A DNA stretch of 64,000 nucleotides, taken from the NCBI GenBank assembly GCA_900767675.1, contig CAAFZX010000007.1, positions 1 through 64,000 of the forward strand, read 5' to 3'. Positions 1 to 9,104 of this stretch are shown in pieces; position 1 is the first letter of the stretch; each line of letters begins with the position of its first letter. Below the pieces are notes generated by a model, which made no database searches, was not told where the DNA came from, and worked only from the letters and a program-made list of their open reading frames with translations. The translations under genes and the position numbers were made by a program. The DNA comes from an uncultured Collinsella sp. (lineage in GTDB: Bacteria > Actinomycetota > Coriobacteriia > Coriobacteriales > Coriobacteriaceae).

Positions 1-291
1 ATCGGTACTGCCGGCAAGACCGTGGTCGATAAGGTCGTGGGCATTCTGCTGCCCATTGCCGCGTTTGTGGCCTGCGGTTTTGAGCACTGCGTCGCCAACA
101 TGTACTTTTTGCCCATGGGTGCCGTGATGCATGCGTGCGGCTATGGCGCCGACGTCGCCGGCGCCGATGCGCTCAACGCTGTGGGCATTGCGTTTAACCT
201 GTCCGCTGCCACGCTGGGCAACATCGTGGGTGGCGCGGTTCTGGTCGCGCTCGGCTACTGGTTTATCTATGCCAAGAAGTCCGAGGCGTAA
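1..291 (+). CDS. Formate/nitrite transporter (FNT) family channel, C-terminal part
   Basis: The frame is open from the first base, so only about 96 C-terminal residues are present and the start lies outside the window. The FNT signature FEHCVANMYFLPMG is visible, followed by two hydrophobic stretches and a short basic tail (YAKKSEA). FNT proteins are pentameric inner-membrane channels for formate, nitrite or hydrosulfide. The neighbouring molybdopterin oxidoreductase and selenocysteine genes make formate the most likely substrate; this is inference from context. A terminator follows directly, so the next gene is probably transcribed separately or by read-through. Confidence 0.9.
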   Translation: MGTAGKTVVDKVVGILLPIAAFVACGFEHCVANMYFLPMGAVMHACGYGADVAGADALNAVGIAFNLSAATLGNIVGGAVLVALGYWFIYAKKSEA

Positions 292-313
292 GGTACCGTC
301 TGTTTGACGTTGG

Positions 314-349
314 GCCTCCCGCGGGGCGTTGCCGTGCGGGGGGCTTTTT
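314..349 (+). terminator. Rho-independent terminator after the FNT gene
   Basis: A 9-bp GC-rich stem (GCCTCCCGC pairing with GCGGGGGGC, one G-T pair) is followed by five T residues. Confidence 0.8.
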
Positions 350-413
350 GGGTCTGGGGCTCGTTGTCGGGCTGTTGGCCTGTTGTGCTTGGCTTGTGAA
401 AGGGGTAATCGAG

Positions 414-2531
414 ATGGCATCTGGTGTGAAGCGTGACGGTCGCGCCGTGGTGACCACGTGCGGGGGATGCTATGCCGATTGCGCCTTTGCGGCACGCGTT
501 GAGGACGGTCGCGTGGTGGCCGAGTTGCCGGTGCCGGGGCATCCGTGCGCGGCGCGTGCCCTGTGCGCCCGCGGTCGGCATCGCCTGGACATGCCGTTTG
601 ACGAGCGCGATCGCATTGTGCACCCCATGCGCCGACGAGCTGATGGCTCGGGGTTCGATGCGGTTTCGTGGGACGAGGCGTTCGCGCAGATCGCTGCGCG
701 CCTTGGGGGGATTGTTGACGGGCATGGTCCGCGCGCGCTGGGCATGACGCTCGGCGTGCCCTCGTTCGACCGCTACTGGGCGTATCGCTTTATGCATGCG
801 CTGGGCTCGCCCAACGTGTACGGTGCCGACGGTGCCTGCGAGGTAAGCCGACTTACCGGTTGGGAGCACAGCCTGGGCTACAGCCCCGCCTCCGACCTGG
901 CGCATACCGATTGCATCATGTACTTGGGGCGCTCCATTGTCGATTCGTCGACGATGGGGGCCGTTGATGCGCTCAACGATGCGCGCCGGCGCGGGGCGAA
1001 GATCATCGTGGTTGACCCCCGGCGCAGCGGTTCGGCCGCGCTTGCCGACCGCTGGTTGCGCGTGCGCCCGGGCTGCGACCTGGCCTTGCTGTTGGGCATT
1101 GCCCATGTCTTGATTGCCGAGGACCTGTACGATCACGAGTTTGTTGCCCGCCATACCACGGGTTTTGATGAGCTGGCGCAGGCGGCTGCTGTTTGGACGC
1201 CTGAGTGGGCCGAGTCGATGTGCGACGTGCCGGCCGCAGAGATTGTCGCCTCGGCGCGCGATCTAGCTGCCGCGGCGCCTGCTGTCGTGGTGGACGCCGG
1301 CTTTCATGGCGGCATCGGCATCGCGTATGCCAACAGTACCCAGACCGCGCGCGCTATCTGCTTGGTGGATGTTCTGTTGGGCTGCATCGGACGCTCAGGC
1401 GGTGCACTCAACCCGCCCACGCCGCTTGTGTTGGGCGACCTCGATCCCGCGCGCTTTGCGACGCCGCCGGTGCCTCGTGGGCCCAAGCTTGGGTCCGAGC
1501 GCTATTCACTGGTCGATCCGGTGCGCGGTCTGTGCACGACCATCGGTCAGTCGATTCTTGCCGGCGATTTGCGTGGGCTCATCGTCTATGCCAGTAACCC
1601 CGGTGCGGGCTATGGCAACGCCGGGGCGTGGCTATCGATTCTGGAACAGCTCGACCTGCTCGTGACAATTGATATTCGCTGGTCCGAGACGGCGCGTGCT
1701 TCCGACTTCGTGCTGCCCGATGTGACGTATCTGGAGGCCGACCGCGGCGTGGGAGCGGTCGTGGGCCGCAACGACGCGCGCGTGTTCTACCGCAATGCCG
1801 TGTTGCCCGTGCAGCATGACGACACGAGACCGGGGCGGGAGATCTTTGCCGGGTTGGCTGCGGCCTGCGGCGTTGGTGAGTACTTCGACTTTTCGCCGGA
1901 CGACCTTGCGGCGGCCCAGGTGGCGCCGTTTGGAATTGACCTCGCTGCGCTTAAGGAGCGCGGTTGGGCCGATACGGGCGTGCCGCTGCCGCCGCGCACG
2001 GGTGAGCCCGTGGTTCCGCTTGTTGGCGGCAAGATTGCGCTGGCAAGTGACGTCTGGGAGCGGGCCGGCCTGGGTCGTGTACCCAACTGGATCGCTCCCA
2101 TGGTGGAGCCGGGCCCGGGGATGTTTCGCCTCATTAGCGGCAACCGTCCCTTTGAGTCGCATACCTCGCGCAGGCTCGCGGCGGCCGGCGCCGCCGAGGC
2201 GGGCTCGGACCTGGATGCCGTGCAGATGAATGCCGATGCTGCCGCACGCATGGGTATCGCCAATGGCGAGGTCGTCGAGCTTGTGAGCGATATGGGCCGC
2301 GACCGCGTGCGCGTGGAGACGACGCCCTATCTGCATCCGGCGTGCATCTTTACGTCGGCCGCCCCCGGTGGGCGTTCGTTTGGCGCCGATGCCGGTGGCG
2401 CTCAAGCCTTGGGCGTGGGCCCGCTCGACCATACGCCGTTGCGTTGGGACCCGTTGACAGGTGCCGCGCTCACCCAGGAAAACGCCGTTCGCGTGGAAAA
2501 GATTGTCGCGCGCGGGGATAATGACGAGTAA
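414..2531 (+). CDS. Molybdopterin-dependent oxidoreductase, Cys at the Sec position
   Basis: A protein of about 705 residues of the DMSO reductase/formate dehydrogenase alpha superfamily. The start at 414 has an AAAGGGG ribosome-binding site; an upstream in-frame extension is unlikely because it would run through the terminator. The N-terminus has a [4Fe-4S] motif (CGGCYADC, then a fourth Cys in CARGR). Further on are molybdopterin-binding blocks such as IIVVDPRRSGSA and, near the end, ISGNRPFESHTSRR. Cys142 in GACEVSRLTG falls exactly where E. coli FdhF has Sec140, with the same spacing to the following Gly, but the catalytic His that follows Sec in FdhF is Glu here. The substrate is therefore uncertain: formate is possible from the neighbourhood (FNT channel, selAB, mobA), another substrate equally so. 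No in-frame TGA is present. Confidence 0.85.
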   Translation: MASGVKRDGRAVVTTCGGCYADCAFAARVEDGRVVAELPVPGHPCAARALCARGRHRLDMPFDERDRIVHPMRRRADGSGFDAVSWDEAFAQIAARLGGIVDGHGPRALGMTLGVPSFDRYWAYRFMHALGSPNVYGADGACEVSRLTGWEHSLGYSPASDLAHTDCIMYLGRSIVDSSTMGAVDALNDARRRGAKIIVVDPRRSGSAALADRWLRVRPGCDLALLLGIAHVLIAEDLYDHEFVARHTTGFDELAQAAAVWTPEWAESMCDVPAAEIVASARDLAAAAPAVVVDAGFHGGIGIAYANSTQTARAICLVDVLLGCIGRSGGALNPPTPLVLGDLDPARFATPPVPRGPKLGSERYSLVDPVRGLCTTIGQSILAGDLRGLIVYASNPGAGYGNAGAWLSILEQLDLLVTIDIRWSETARASDFVLPDVTYLEADRGVGAVVGRNDARVFYRNAVLPVQHDDTRPGREIFAGLAAACGVGEYFDFSPDDLAAAQVAPFGIDLAALKERGWADTGVPLPPRTGEPVVPLVGGKIALASDVWERAGLGRVPNWIAPMVEPGPGMFRLISGNRPFESHTSRRLAAAGAAEAGSDLDAVQMNADAAARMGIANGEVVELVSDMGRDRVRVETTPYLHPACIFTSAAPGGRSFGADAGGAQALGVGPLDHTPLRWDPLTGAALTQENAVRVEKIVARGDNDE

Positions 2532-2583
2532 TTGACTCAGCTGATGTATTCGACTGATCCACGTTTCTTTTGAAAGGCCGCAC

Positions 2584-4041
2584 ATGAGCGATAGCCAGAA
2601 CATGTCCGATGAGGTGCGCGCCCGCTTGCGCGCCATTCCTTCCGTCAACGAGCTGCTTGCCGAGTGGCCGGTGGTGAAGGCGGCGGGGGAGACCTGCGAC
2701 GCGGTGGTCCATGCTGCCGTGACGGCCGAGCTCGACGAGGAGCGCGCCGCCATTCGCGCCGGCGCCGCCCCGCGCTCTAAGCGCGACCTGGCCTCGGCCA
2801 TCGAGTGGCGTGCGCATCGCTCCGCACTGCCGAGCCTGCGCCCCGCCGTCAACGCCACGGGTGTGGTCATCCATACCAATCTGGGCCGCGCCCCGCTCGC
2901 GGAGTCGGCGGCAAAGGCCGTGGCCGAGGTTGCGCGCGGGTATAGCACGCTCGAGTACAGCGTCGACACCTGTTCGCGCGGGTCGCGCAAGGAGCACGCC
3001 GCGCAACTGATCCGCTCGCTCACCGGTGCCGAGGACGCGCTGGTCGTCAACAACAATGCCGCCGCGGTGCTGCTGGTGCTGGCAACCCATGCCGCGGGCA
3101 AAGAGGTCATAGTCAGCCGTGGCGAGCTTGTCGAGATCGGCGGCAGCTTCCGTATCCCCGACGTCATGGAGGCCTCGGGTGCCAAGCTCGTCGAGGTCGG
3201 GGCCACCAACCGCACGCATCTGGTCGACTACGAGCGTGCCATCACGCCCGATACGGCGATGATCCTCAAGGTCCATCCTTCTAACTATCGCATCGAGGGT
3301 TTCCACGAGGAGGTGGGTTCTCGGGAGCTTGCGGCGCTTGCTCACAAGCATGGCCTGCTTTTCTACGAGGACCAGGGCTCGGGCGCGCTGCTGCCCGATG
3401 ACATCTTGGTGCGCGGCGGCGAGGAACCCACGCCGGCTTCGGTTTCGGCGGGGCTCGATGTGGTGTCGTGCTCGGGCGATAAGCTGCTGGGCGCGGCGCA
3501 GGCGGGCATTATCATGGGCCGTCGTGATCTGATTCAGGCCTGTGGGTCGCATCCGCTTATGCGCGCCCTGCGCCCGGGCAAGTTGGCGCTCACGGCGCTC
3601 GAGGCCACGCTGCGCATCTACATGGACGGTGCCGATGTGGCTCATCGCGATATTCCGGTGCTCAGCATGCTCACGCTTCCGCATGCTCATCTGGAGCGTC
3701 GTGCCCGCAAGCTGCGCGATCGTATGGTTGACGGGCTCGATAAGGCCGGTTGCCCGTGCGCCGTTCAGGTGGAGATTGTCGAGGAATCGTCGACGCCCGG
3801 TGGCGGTTCGCTGCCTACCGTTGAGCTGCCGACGATGTGCGTTGCCGTCTGCCCGGTTGACGTGCGCCTGTCCGTCGACGCGCTCAAGCGCTCGCTTGTC
3901 CAGGACTTCGACACGCCGGTCGTCACGCGAACCTCGCACGATCGCATTTTGTTTGATGTACGCACGCTCGTCGGCGACCGCGATATCGAGACGGCGGCAT
4001 CGACGCTCGTCGCGTGCGTTGAGAAGGCGATTGCTCGATGA
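2584..4041 (+). CDS. selA: L-seryl-tRNA(Sec) selenium transferase
   Basis: SelA converts Ser-tRNA(Sec) to Sec-tRNA(Sec) using selenophosphate in a PLP-dependent reaction, as a large ring-shaped oligomer. The 485 residues match family length. Recognisable blocks are NATGVVIHTNLGRAPL, the PLP-lysine motif SCSGDKLLGAAQAG and the family-typical GYSTLEY. The ATG is preceded by GAAAGG. The stop overlaps the selB start by 4 bases (ATGA), so the two are translationally coupled. With selB and selC next door, this is the incorporation part of the selenocysteine pathway; selD, which makes selenophosphate, is not in the window. Confidence 0.97.
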   Translation: MSDSQNMSDEVRARLRAIPSVNELLAEWPVVKAAGETCDAVVHAAVTAELDEERAAIRAGAAPRSKRDLASAIEWRAHRSALPSLRPAVNATGVVIHTNLGRAPLAESAAKAVAEVARGYSTLEYSVDTCSRGSRKEHAAQLIRSLTGAEDALVVNNNAAAVLLVLATHAAGKEVIVSRGELVEIGGSFRIPDVMEASGAKLVEVGATNRTHLVDYERAITPDTAMILKVHPSNYRIEGFHEEVGSRELAALAHKHGLLFYEDQGSGALLPDDILVRGGEEPTPASVSAGLDVVSCSGDKLLGAAQAGIIMGRRDLIQACGSHPLMRALRPGKLALTALEATLRIYMDGADVAHRDIPVLSMLTLPHAHLERRARKLRDRMVDGLDKAGCPCAVQVEIVEESSTPGGGSLPTVELPTMCVAVCPVDVRLSVDALKRSLVQDFDTPVVTRTSHDRILFDVRTLVGDRDIETAASTLVACVEKAIAR

Positions 4042-6005
4042 GTGAGGTTCAAGCGCTGGTGGAGTGTCCCGTTATCGTTGGCACGGCGGGTCACGTCGAC
4101 CACGGTAAGTCGGCACTGATCGAGGCGCTGACCGGCAAGAATCCCGATCGCCTGGAGGTCGAGCGTCGCAGGGGCATGACGGTGGAGCTGGGCTTTGGCG
4201 AACTGGCACTGCCGAGCGGCAAAATCGTTGGCCTGGTCGACGTGCCGGGCCACGCGCATTACCTGCGCGCTATGGTGCAGGGTGCGACAGGCATCGACGT
4301 GGCCGTGCTGGTGGTTTCGGCCGTCGAGGGCGTGATGCCGCAGACCCGCGAACACGTGCATGTGTTGGAGCTGCTGGGCGTTACGCATATGGTGGTCGCG
4401 CTGACTATGTGCGACCTGGCCGACGCCGAGATGACCGAGCTTGCCGAGCTCGATGTCGATGACTTTTTGTCTGGTACCGTGTTTGCGGACGCGTCGATCG
4501 TGCCTGTGTCGTCCAAGACCGGCGCGGGAATCGATGACCTGCTGGCTGCGCTCGACGAGCAGGTTGCCGCTTGCTGGGATTCATGCCGCGACCGTGCCGA
4601 GCGCACCGATGCCGCGCCGCGTTTGCCGATTGACCGCTGCTTTACAATCAAGGGCGCCGGCACCGTGGTGACGGGAACGCTGCACGATGCGCCGGTTGCG
4701 GTGGGCGATGAGCTCGTCGCGCTGCCGTCGCGTACGGTCTGTCGCGTGCGCGGGATTCAGGTGCATGGCGATACGCCGCGGGCGCTGCCTGGTCAGCGTG
4801 TGGCGCTCAACTTGGTGGGCGATACTGTCGCCGCGCTCGATCGCGGTGAGATGCTCGGCGTGGCGGGCCGCTTTGGCCAGACGATGCGCTTTATGATGGC
4901 GTTCACTTACCTGGGCCGCGAGGGTGCCAAGCCGCGCGTGCTCGAGTCGGGCGCGCGCGTGCATGTGATGGCGGGTACGGCCGAGGTCGTCGGTCGCATC
5001 ATGTTCATGGAGGGCGAGGCCCCCATGGCGGTGGGCGAGACCCGTATTGTTCAGGTGCGCTTGGAAAACTCGCTGCCGCTACGTGCCGGGGATCATGCCG
5101 TGGTGCTGTCATATTCGCCCGTGATGCTTATTGGCGGCGGGCGCGTGCTGCTTTCGCGCTGCCGTCGCTCGCGCGAGCTTGCTGAAGGGGAGCGCGTGCT
5201 GTACGCGGCGCTCGAGTCCGGCGATATCGCGGGCAGTGTGGGCGCTTGGCTGGCGTTGCAGACGCTGCCGGTTACGGCGATTGATGTTGCCGAGACTTTG
5301 GATCTTGGAGTCGGCGAGGTCGATGCCGCACTGCGCGGGTTGGTGGCGCAGGGCTCCGTTCGCAAGCTTGCCGTGGGTGATGCGGACCTCTTGGCGGACG
5401 CCGTGGTGCTCGATGCCGCGATGGATGCACTGGCGGCGACCCTGTCAGCCATGCACGCGGCGGCTCCCAAGGAGACGGGCTTTACGCCCGGCGCCGTTGC
5501 CCATGCTGCGTGGCCTACCGCTGACGATACGGTTGCCGCAGCCCTGATTTCCGAGGGCTGCTCGCGCGGCGTGTGCGCCGCCGAGGGCGCCGAGGTATTC
5601 GATCCACATTCGGCCGCCGCGGCGGCACGCGTTGTGCGCGAGGCCTGCGAGCGCATCGTTTCCTTGCTGGACGAAGCTGGCCTCGATGCGCCGACGCTGC
5701 CCGAGGTTGGCGAGCAGTTGCAGCTCGATCGCGACACCATGACGCGAGCCCTGCGCGAGCTTTCGCTAAACCGCTCGATTGTGAAGGTCGAGCGCGATGT
5801 GGCCCTGTCTGCAGCCGCTGAGGACCGCGCGCGTGAGCTCGTCGCTGCCGCTATCGAGGCTGCTGGTGGCGCTGCTACCACGAGTGTGCTGCGCGAGGCC
5901 TTAGGTGTGTCGCGCAAGCGTGCCATCAGCATCTTGGAGCACCTGGATGCCGTGCGCTTTACGGTGCTCGACAAGGAAGCCGGCGGCCTGCGCTCCCTGC
6001 GCTAG
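4038..6005 (+). CDS. selB: Selenocysteine-specific elongation factor SelB
   Basis: SelB delivers Sec-tRNA(Sec) to the ribosome at UGA codons marked by a SECIS hairpin. The 655 residues begin with an EF-Tu-like GTPase domain: GTAGHVDHGKSALIEAL (P-loop), RRRGMTVELGFGEL (switch I), DVPGHAHYLRAM (DxxG) and a divergent guanine-recognition region around TMCDLADAE. Beta-barrel domains follow (IDRCFTIKGAGTVVTGTL), and the last 200 or so residues form winged-helix repeats that bind SECIS RNA. The start overlaps selA by 4 bases. The tRNA-Sec gene begins 36 bases after the stop. Confidence 0.97.
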   Translation: MSEVQALVECPVIVGTAGHVDHGKSALIEALTGKNPDRLEVERRRGMTVELGFGELALPSGKIVGLVDVPGHAHYLRAMVQGATGIDVAVLVVSAVEGVMPQTREHVHVLELLGVTHMVVALTMCDLADAEMTELAELDVDDFLSGTVFADASIVPVSSKTGAGIDDLLAALDEQVAACWDSCRDRAERTDAAPRLPIDRCFTIKGAGTVVTGTLHDAPVAVGDELVALPSRTVCRVRGIQVHGDTPRALPGQRVALNLVGDTVAALDRGEMLGVAGRFGQTMRFMMAFTYLGREGAKPRVLESGARVHVMAGTAEVVGRIMFMEGEAPMAVGETRIVQVRLENSLPLRAGDHAVVLSYSPVMLIGGGRVLLSRCRRSRELAEGERVLYAALESGDIAGSVGAWLALQTLPVTAIDVAETLDLGVGEVDAALRGLVAQGSVRKLAVGDADLLADAVVLDAAMDALAATLSAMHAAAPKETGFTPGAVAHAAWPTADDTVAAALISEGCSRGVCAAEGAEVFDPHSAAAAARVVREACERIVSLLDEAGLDAPTLPEVGEQLQLDRDTMTRALRELSLNRSIVKVERDVALSAAAEDRARELVAAAIEAAGGAATTSVLREALGVSRKRAISILEHLDAVRFTVLDKEAGGLRSLR

Positions 6006-6041
6006 GTTGTCTGCTCGGTTTGGTAAAATACCGGCGCACTT

Positions 6042-6138
6042 GGGAACGGATGGGCTCCGGTGGGCTCCGCGGTCCTCAAAACCGTTGCGAGGCGTGCAAA
6101 ACGTCTTGGATGTGTTCGATTCACATACGTTCCCGCCA
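6042..6138 (+). tRNA. selC: tRNA-Sec (anticodon TCA)
   Basis: This 97-nt gene folds like bacterial tRNA-Sec. GGGAACG pairs with CGTTCCC as the core of an 8-position acceptor stem (the eighth pair is a G/A mismatch). There is a 6-bp D stem closed by the four-base loop CGGT, an anticodon stem GCGGT/ACCGT enclosing CCTCAAA with anticodon TCA, a long variable arm (about GAGGCGT with ACGTCTT), and a T arm ATGTG-TTCGATT-CACAT. It ends in GCCA. The long acceptor, 6-bp D stem and UCA anticodon together exclude other tRNAs. It lies directly downstream of selB. Confidence 0.95.
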
Positions 6139-6292
6139 TACGCTACCAGCGCTTTTGTGCTCGCGGTCTTGCTGCGTGCCGCAAAGGCGCTGTTTTGTTT
6201 TTGTACGGGTCCGCCGTGTCGCCTGTCATGTCGTCTACGGTATTTGCCCCGTGCGCTGGATTTTGAACGTGCCGATGGAGGTGTTTTGCCGT

Positions 6293-6925
6293 ATGACTAC
6301 CGTAAGACGTGCCGATCTTTCTTGTGTCGTCCAGGCGGGCGGGTTGTCGTCGCGCATGGGTTGCGATAAGGCGCGCATGGCGTTTTGCGGCGAGCCGCTC
6401 ATCGAGCGCGTGCTGGGTCGGCTGGCGCCAGTTGCCGGCGAGTTAGTCGTGACGACGTCGCGACCCAGCGAGCTTGCCTACCTTGAGGAGCACGCGTTTG
6501 GCGGCCTGGTGCCGCATGTGGTGGCGGACCTTGAAGGGCCGGCGGGCGCCATGCGCGGCATCGCGAGCTCGTTGGCCGCGGCCCGATTGCCGCTCGCGGC
6601 GATCGTCGCCTGCGATATGCCGTTTGTCTCGCCAGAGCTCATCGGCGCGCTTGCCGATCGTGTTGAGGCCGAGGCGCTCGACGTGTGCGTACCGCGCGAG
6701 GAGCGGGGGATTGAGCCGCTTTGCGCCGTCTGGCGCCGCGACGCGTGTGCACCGGTTGCCCATGGGCTGCTCGCCTGCGACCGCCAGCGCATTCGCTGCC
6801 TGATTAATCGCGTTCAGGCCGGTTATATGGATGAGCCGCAGATCGTAAAGGCCGCGGGCTCGACACTCTGCTTCGAGAACGTCAATACGCCCGAGGAGTT
6901 TGCGGCGGCCGAGTTACTCGCCTAG
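6293..6925 (+). CDS. mobA: Molybdenum cofactor guanylyltransferase
   Basis: MobA attaches GMP to molybdopterin to give the guanine-dinucleotide cofactor used by DMSO reductase-family enzymes such as the one at 414-2531. The 210 residues start with the nucleotidyltransferase signature QAGGLSSRMGCDKA, have the metal-binding Asp in ACDMPF, and end with FENVNTPEEF, as is typical. The start is set by GGAGGT ten bases upstream; the frame stays open further upstream, but that part would run through the tRNA-Sec gene. Together with selABC this makes a cofactor supply cluster for molybdo-/selenoenzymes. Confidence 0.92.
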   Translation: MTTVRRADLSCVVQAGGLSSRMGCDKARMAFCGEPLIERVLGRLAPVAGELVVTTSRPSELAYLEEHAFGGLVPHVVADLEGPAGAMRGIASSLAAARLPLAAIVACDMPFVSPELIGALADRVEAEALDVCVPREERGIEPLCAVWRRDACAPVAHGLLACDRQRIRCLINRVQAGYMDEPQIVKAAGSTLCFENVNTPEEFAAAELLA

Positions 6926-6940
6926 ACGATTGGAGTTGCC

Positions 6941-7336
6941 ATGTCTCACGATATTTGTCCCGATACGGGAGAACCTTGTACTTGCGACGGGTCCGAACCC
7001 TGTACCTGCGGTTGCGGTGGCTGTGGACATACCGCGGAAGAGGAAGCGGCCGCTGCGGCGTATCGTGAGGCACACCGCGGCGGCCCGTCCGGTGATGCCC
7101 TCGACCATGAGCGCAAGATTATCGTGTCGTTCGACAGCACCTTCGATGTGATGGAATGCGAGCAGCTGTGCCTGGATGCCGGCGTGCCCGGGCGCATCAT
7201 GCCGCTGCCCGGCTCCATTACCGCCGGCTGCGGGCTGTGCTGGGCCATGCCGTTCTCGGGCGATGCGCTCGCCGCCTTCCGCGCTGCCACCGAAGGCCAC
7301 ATAACCCCCGCAGACTACCATCAGCTCGTCCTCTAG
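6941..7336 (+). CDS. DUF3343 putative Se/S carrier-like protein with Cys-rich N-terminus
   Basis: A protein of 131 residues in two parts. Residues 1 to about 45 hold a Cys-rich extension (CPDTGEPCTCDGSEPCTCGCGGCG). The rest, from KIIVSFDSTFDVMECEQ to the end, matches the small DUF3343 domain, including the characteristic PLPGSITAGCGLCW. As I recall, this family is described as a putative selenium/sulfur carrier and often sits next to selenium-utilisation genes, which fits here. The Cys-rich extension could bind metal or selenium; this is inference. It starts 15 bases after mobA, with GGAG upstream, and is probably in the same transcript. Confidence 0.75.
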   Translation: MSHDICPDTGEPCTCDGSEPCTCGCGGCGHTAEEEAAAAAYREAHRGGPSGDALDHERKIIVSFDSTFDVMECEQLCLDAGVPGRIMPLPGSITAGCGLCWAMPFSGDALAAFRAATEGHITPADYHQLVL

Positions 7337-7593
7337 CCGTCAACACCACCACAAAGGTGCCTGTTCCCAATGTGGTGGTTTGGAACACGTGGACGAAACA
7401 GCTTCGAAACACGCGATTTGTGCGTCGGGTGCTCAAAAACGCTTCTACCTGCATCGTAATCAAAACGAAACATCTGCTCGTTGGCTTATGCGAAACTTTG
7501 CTGTAACAGTGCGATATTATCCATACTCGATAAAGCTCGCGGCGCATGGGTCGCCGCGAACGACACCTTTCTTTTCCATCAATTGGAGGAAGC

Positions 7594-8949
7594 ATGAGCT
7601 ACACGCAGAAAGTTCTCGACGAGCTCAAGGCCCGCTATCCCGAGCAGCCTGAGTTCATCCAGGCCGCGACCGAGATCCTCGGCACCATCCAGCCGGCGCT
7701 CGACGCCCACCCCGAGTACGAGGAGGCCGCCCTGCTTGAGCGCCTCGTCGAGCCCGAGCGTATCGTTATGTTCCGTGTTCCCTGGGTTGACGACCAGGGC
7801 AAGGTCCAGGTCAACCGCGGCTATCGCGTCGAGTTCAACTCTGCCATTGGACCCTACAAGGGCGGCCTGCGCTTTAACCCGACGGTCACCCTGGGCATGC
7901 TCAAGTTCCTGGGCCTGGAGCAGATCCTCAAGAACAGCCTGACCACCCTTCCCATGGGCGGCGGCAAAGGCGGTTCCGACTTTGACCCCAAGGGCAAGTC
8001 CAACAACGAGATCATGCACTTCTGCCAGTCCTTCATGACCGAGCTCTATCGCCACATCGGCCCCAATACCGACGTTCCCGCCGGCGACCTGGGCGTTGGC
8101 GGCCGCGAGGTTGCCTACATGTTCGGTCAGTACAAGCGCCTGACCAACGAGTGGACCGGCGTCCTTACCGGCAAGGGCCTCTCCTTTGGCGGCTCGCTCG
8201 CCCGTACCGAGGCCACCGGCTACGGTCTGGTCTACTTTGTGGACGAGTACCTCAAGAGCCGCGGCGAGTCCTTCGAGGGCAAGAACGTCGTCGTTCACGG
8301 CTCCGGTAACGTCGCCATCTACGCGGTCCAGAAGGTCGCCCAGCTCGGCGGCAAGGTGCTGGCCTGCTCCGACACCCACGGCTGGGTCGAGGACCCCGAC
8401 GGCATCGACTACACCGTGCTCGAGCATGTCTATAACAAGAAGCGCTCTGGCCACGACAAGGGCGTCACGCTCGCTATGTACGTCGACGAGAAGCCCAATG
8501 CCACGTGGCACGAGGGCGACGGCCGTGGCGTGTGGCAGCTGCCCTGCGACATCGCGCTGCCCTGCGCTCGCGAGAACACGCTGCTGCTCGAGGATGCCCA
8601 GGCGCTCGTCGCCAACGGCTGCAAGGTGGTCGGCGAGGGCGCGAACATGCCCACGACCATCGAGGCCACGACCTACTTCCAGGAGAACGGCGTCGCCTTT
8701 ATGCCCGGTAAGGCTGCCAACGCCGGTGGCGTGCTCGTGTCCGGGCTGGAGATGAGCCAGAATGCCGAGCACCTGTCCTGGACCTTCGAGGAGGTCGACG
8801 GCAAGCTCGAGCAGCTCATGCGCGGCATGTTCCACAACGTGGACGACACCGCCAAGGAGTACGGCGAGGAGGGCAACTTCGTCATGGGTGCCAACATCGC
8901 CGGCTTCCTGAAGGTCGCCGATGCCATGCTCGCCCAGGGCGTCTGCTAA
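7594..8949 (+). CDS. gdhA: Glutamate dehydrogenase (NADP-type, hexameric)
   Basis: Catalyses reversible reductive amination of 2-oxoglutarate to glutamate for ammonia assimilation. The 451 residues fit the bacterial small-hexamer family. Key motifs are GPYKGGLRFNPTVTLGMLKFLGLEQILKN in the substrate domain (shown here in pieces: KGGLRF and the catalytic Lys in PMGGGKGGSDFDPKG), the dinucleotide-binding stretch VVVHGSGNVAIYA, and GEGANMPTT. The ATG follows TTGGAGGAAGC. Codon use is strongly biased, as in highly expressed genes. A terminator closes the gene, so it is monocistronic. The 257 bases upstream contain no gene I can support. Confidence 0.96.
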   Translation: MSYTQKVLDELKARYPEQPEFIQAATEILGTIQPALDAHPEYEEAALLERLVEPERIVMFRVPWVDDQGKVQVNRGYRVEFNSAIGPYKGGLRFNPTVTLGMLKFLGLEQILKNSLTTLPMGGGKGGSDFDPKGKSNNEIMHFCQSFMTELYRHIGPNTDVPAGDLGVGGREVAYMFGQYKRLTNEWTGVLTGKGLSFGGSLARTEATGYGLVYFVDEYLKSRGESFEGKNVVVHGSGNVAIYAVQKVAQLGGKVLACSDTHGWVEDPDGIDYTVLEHVYNKKRSGHDKGVTLAMYVDEKPNATWHEGDGRGVWQLPCDIALPCARENTLLLEDAQALVANGCKVVGEGANMPTTIEATTYFQENGVAFMPGKAANAGGVLVSGLEMSQNAEHLSWTFEEVDGKLEQLMRGMFHNVDDTAKEYGEEGNFVMGANIAGFLKVADAMLAQGVC

Positions 8950-8974
8950 ATCTTCGCTCGATATAGCATCGCAG

Positions 8975-9009
8975 AAGGCTCCCAGTCATCTTGGCTGGGA
9001 GCCTTTTTT
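8975..9009 (+). terminator. Rho-independent terminator of gdhA
   Basis: AAGGCTCCCAG pairs with CTGGGAGCCTT around a 9-base loop and runs into a T tract. Confidence 0.92.
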
Positions 9010-9104
9010 GATCCGCATGCGACGGAGGAAAACGGTTCATTTTGTCCCGACATGAGCTGTGCCCCCTCGTTTGGTACACTTAAAGGTACTGGACAAGTGA
9101 AGAG

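Noticed and set aside
6020..6292. Longer N-terminus for mobA
   Set aside because: The upstream frame runs through the tRNA-Sec gene; a good GGAGGT site defines the start at 6293.
7337..7593. Copy of the core palindromic element before gdhA
   Set aside because: TTCTACCTGC resembles the reversed core, but there is no flanking CGGTTT and no self-complementary arms.
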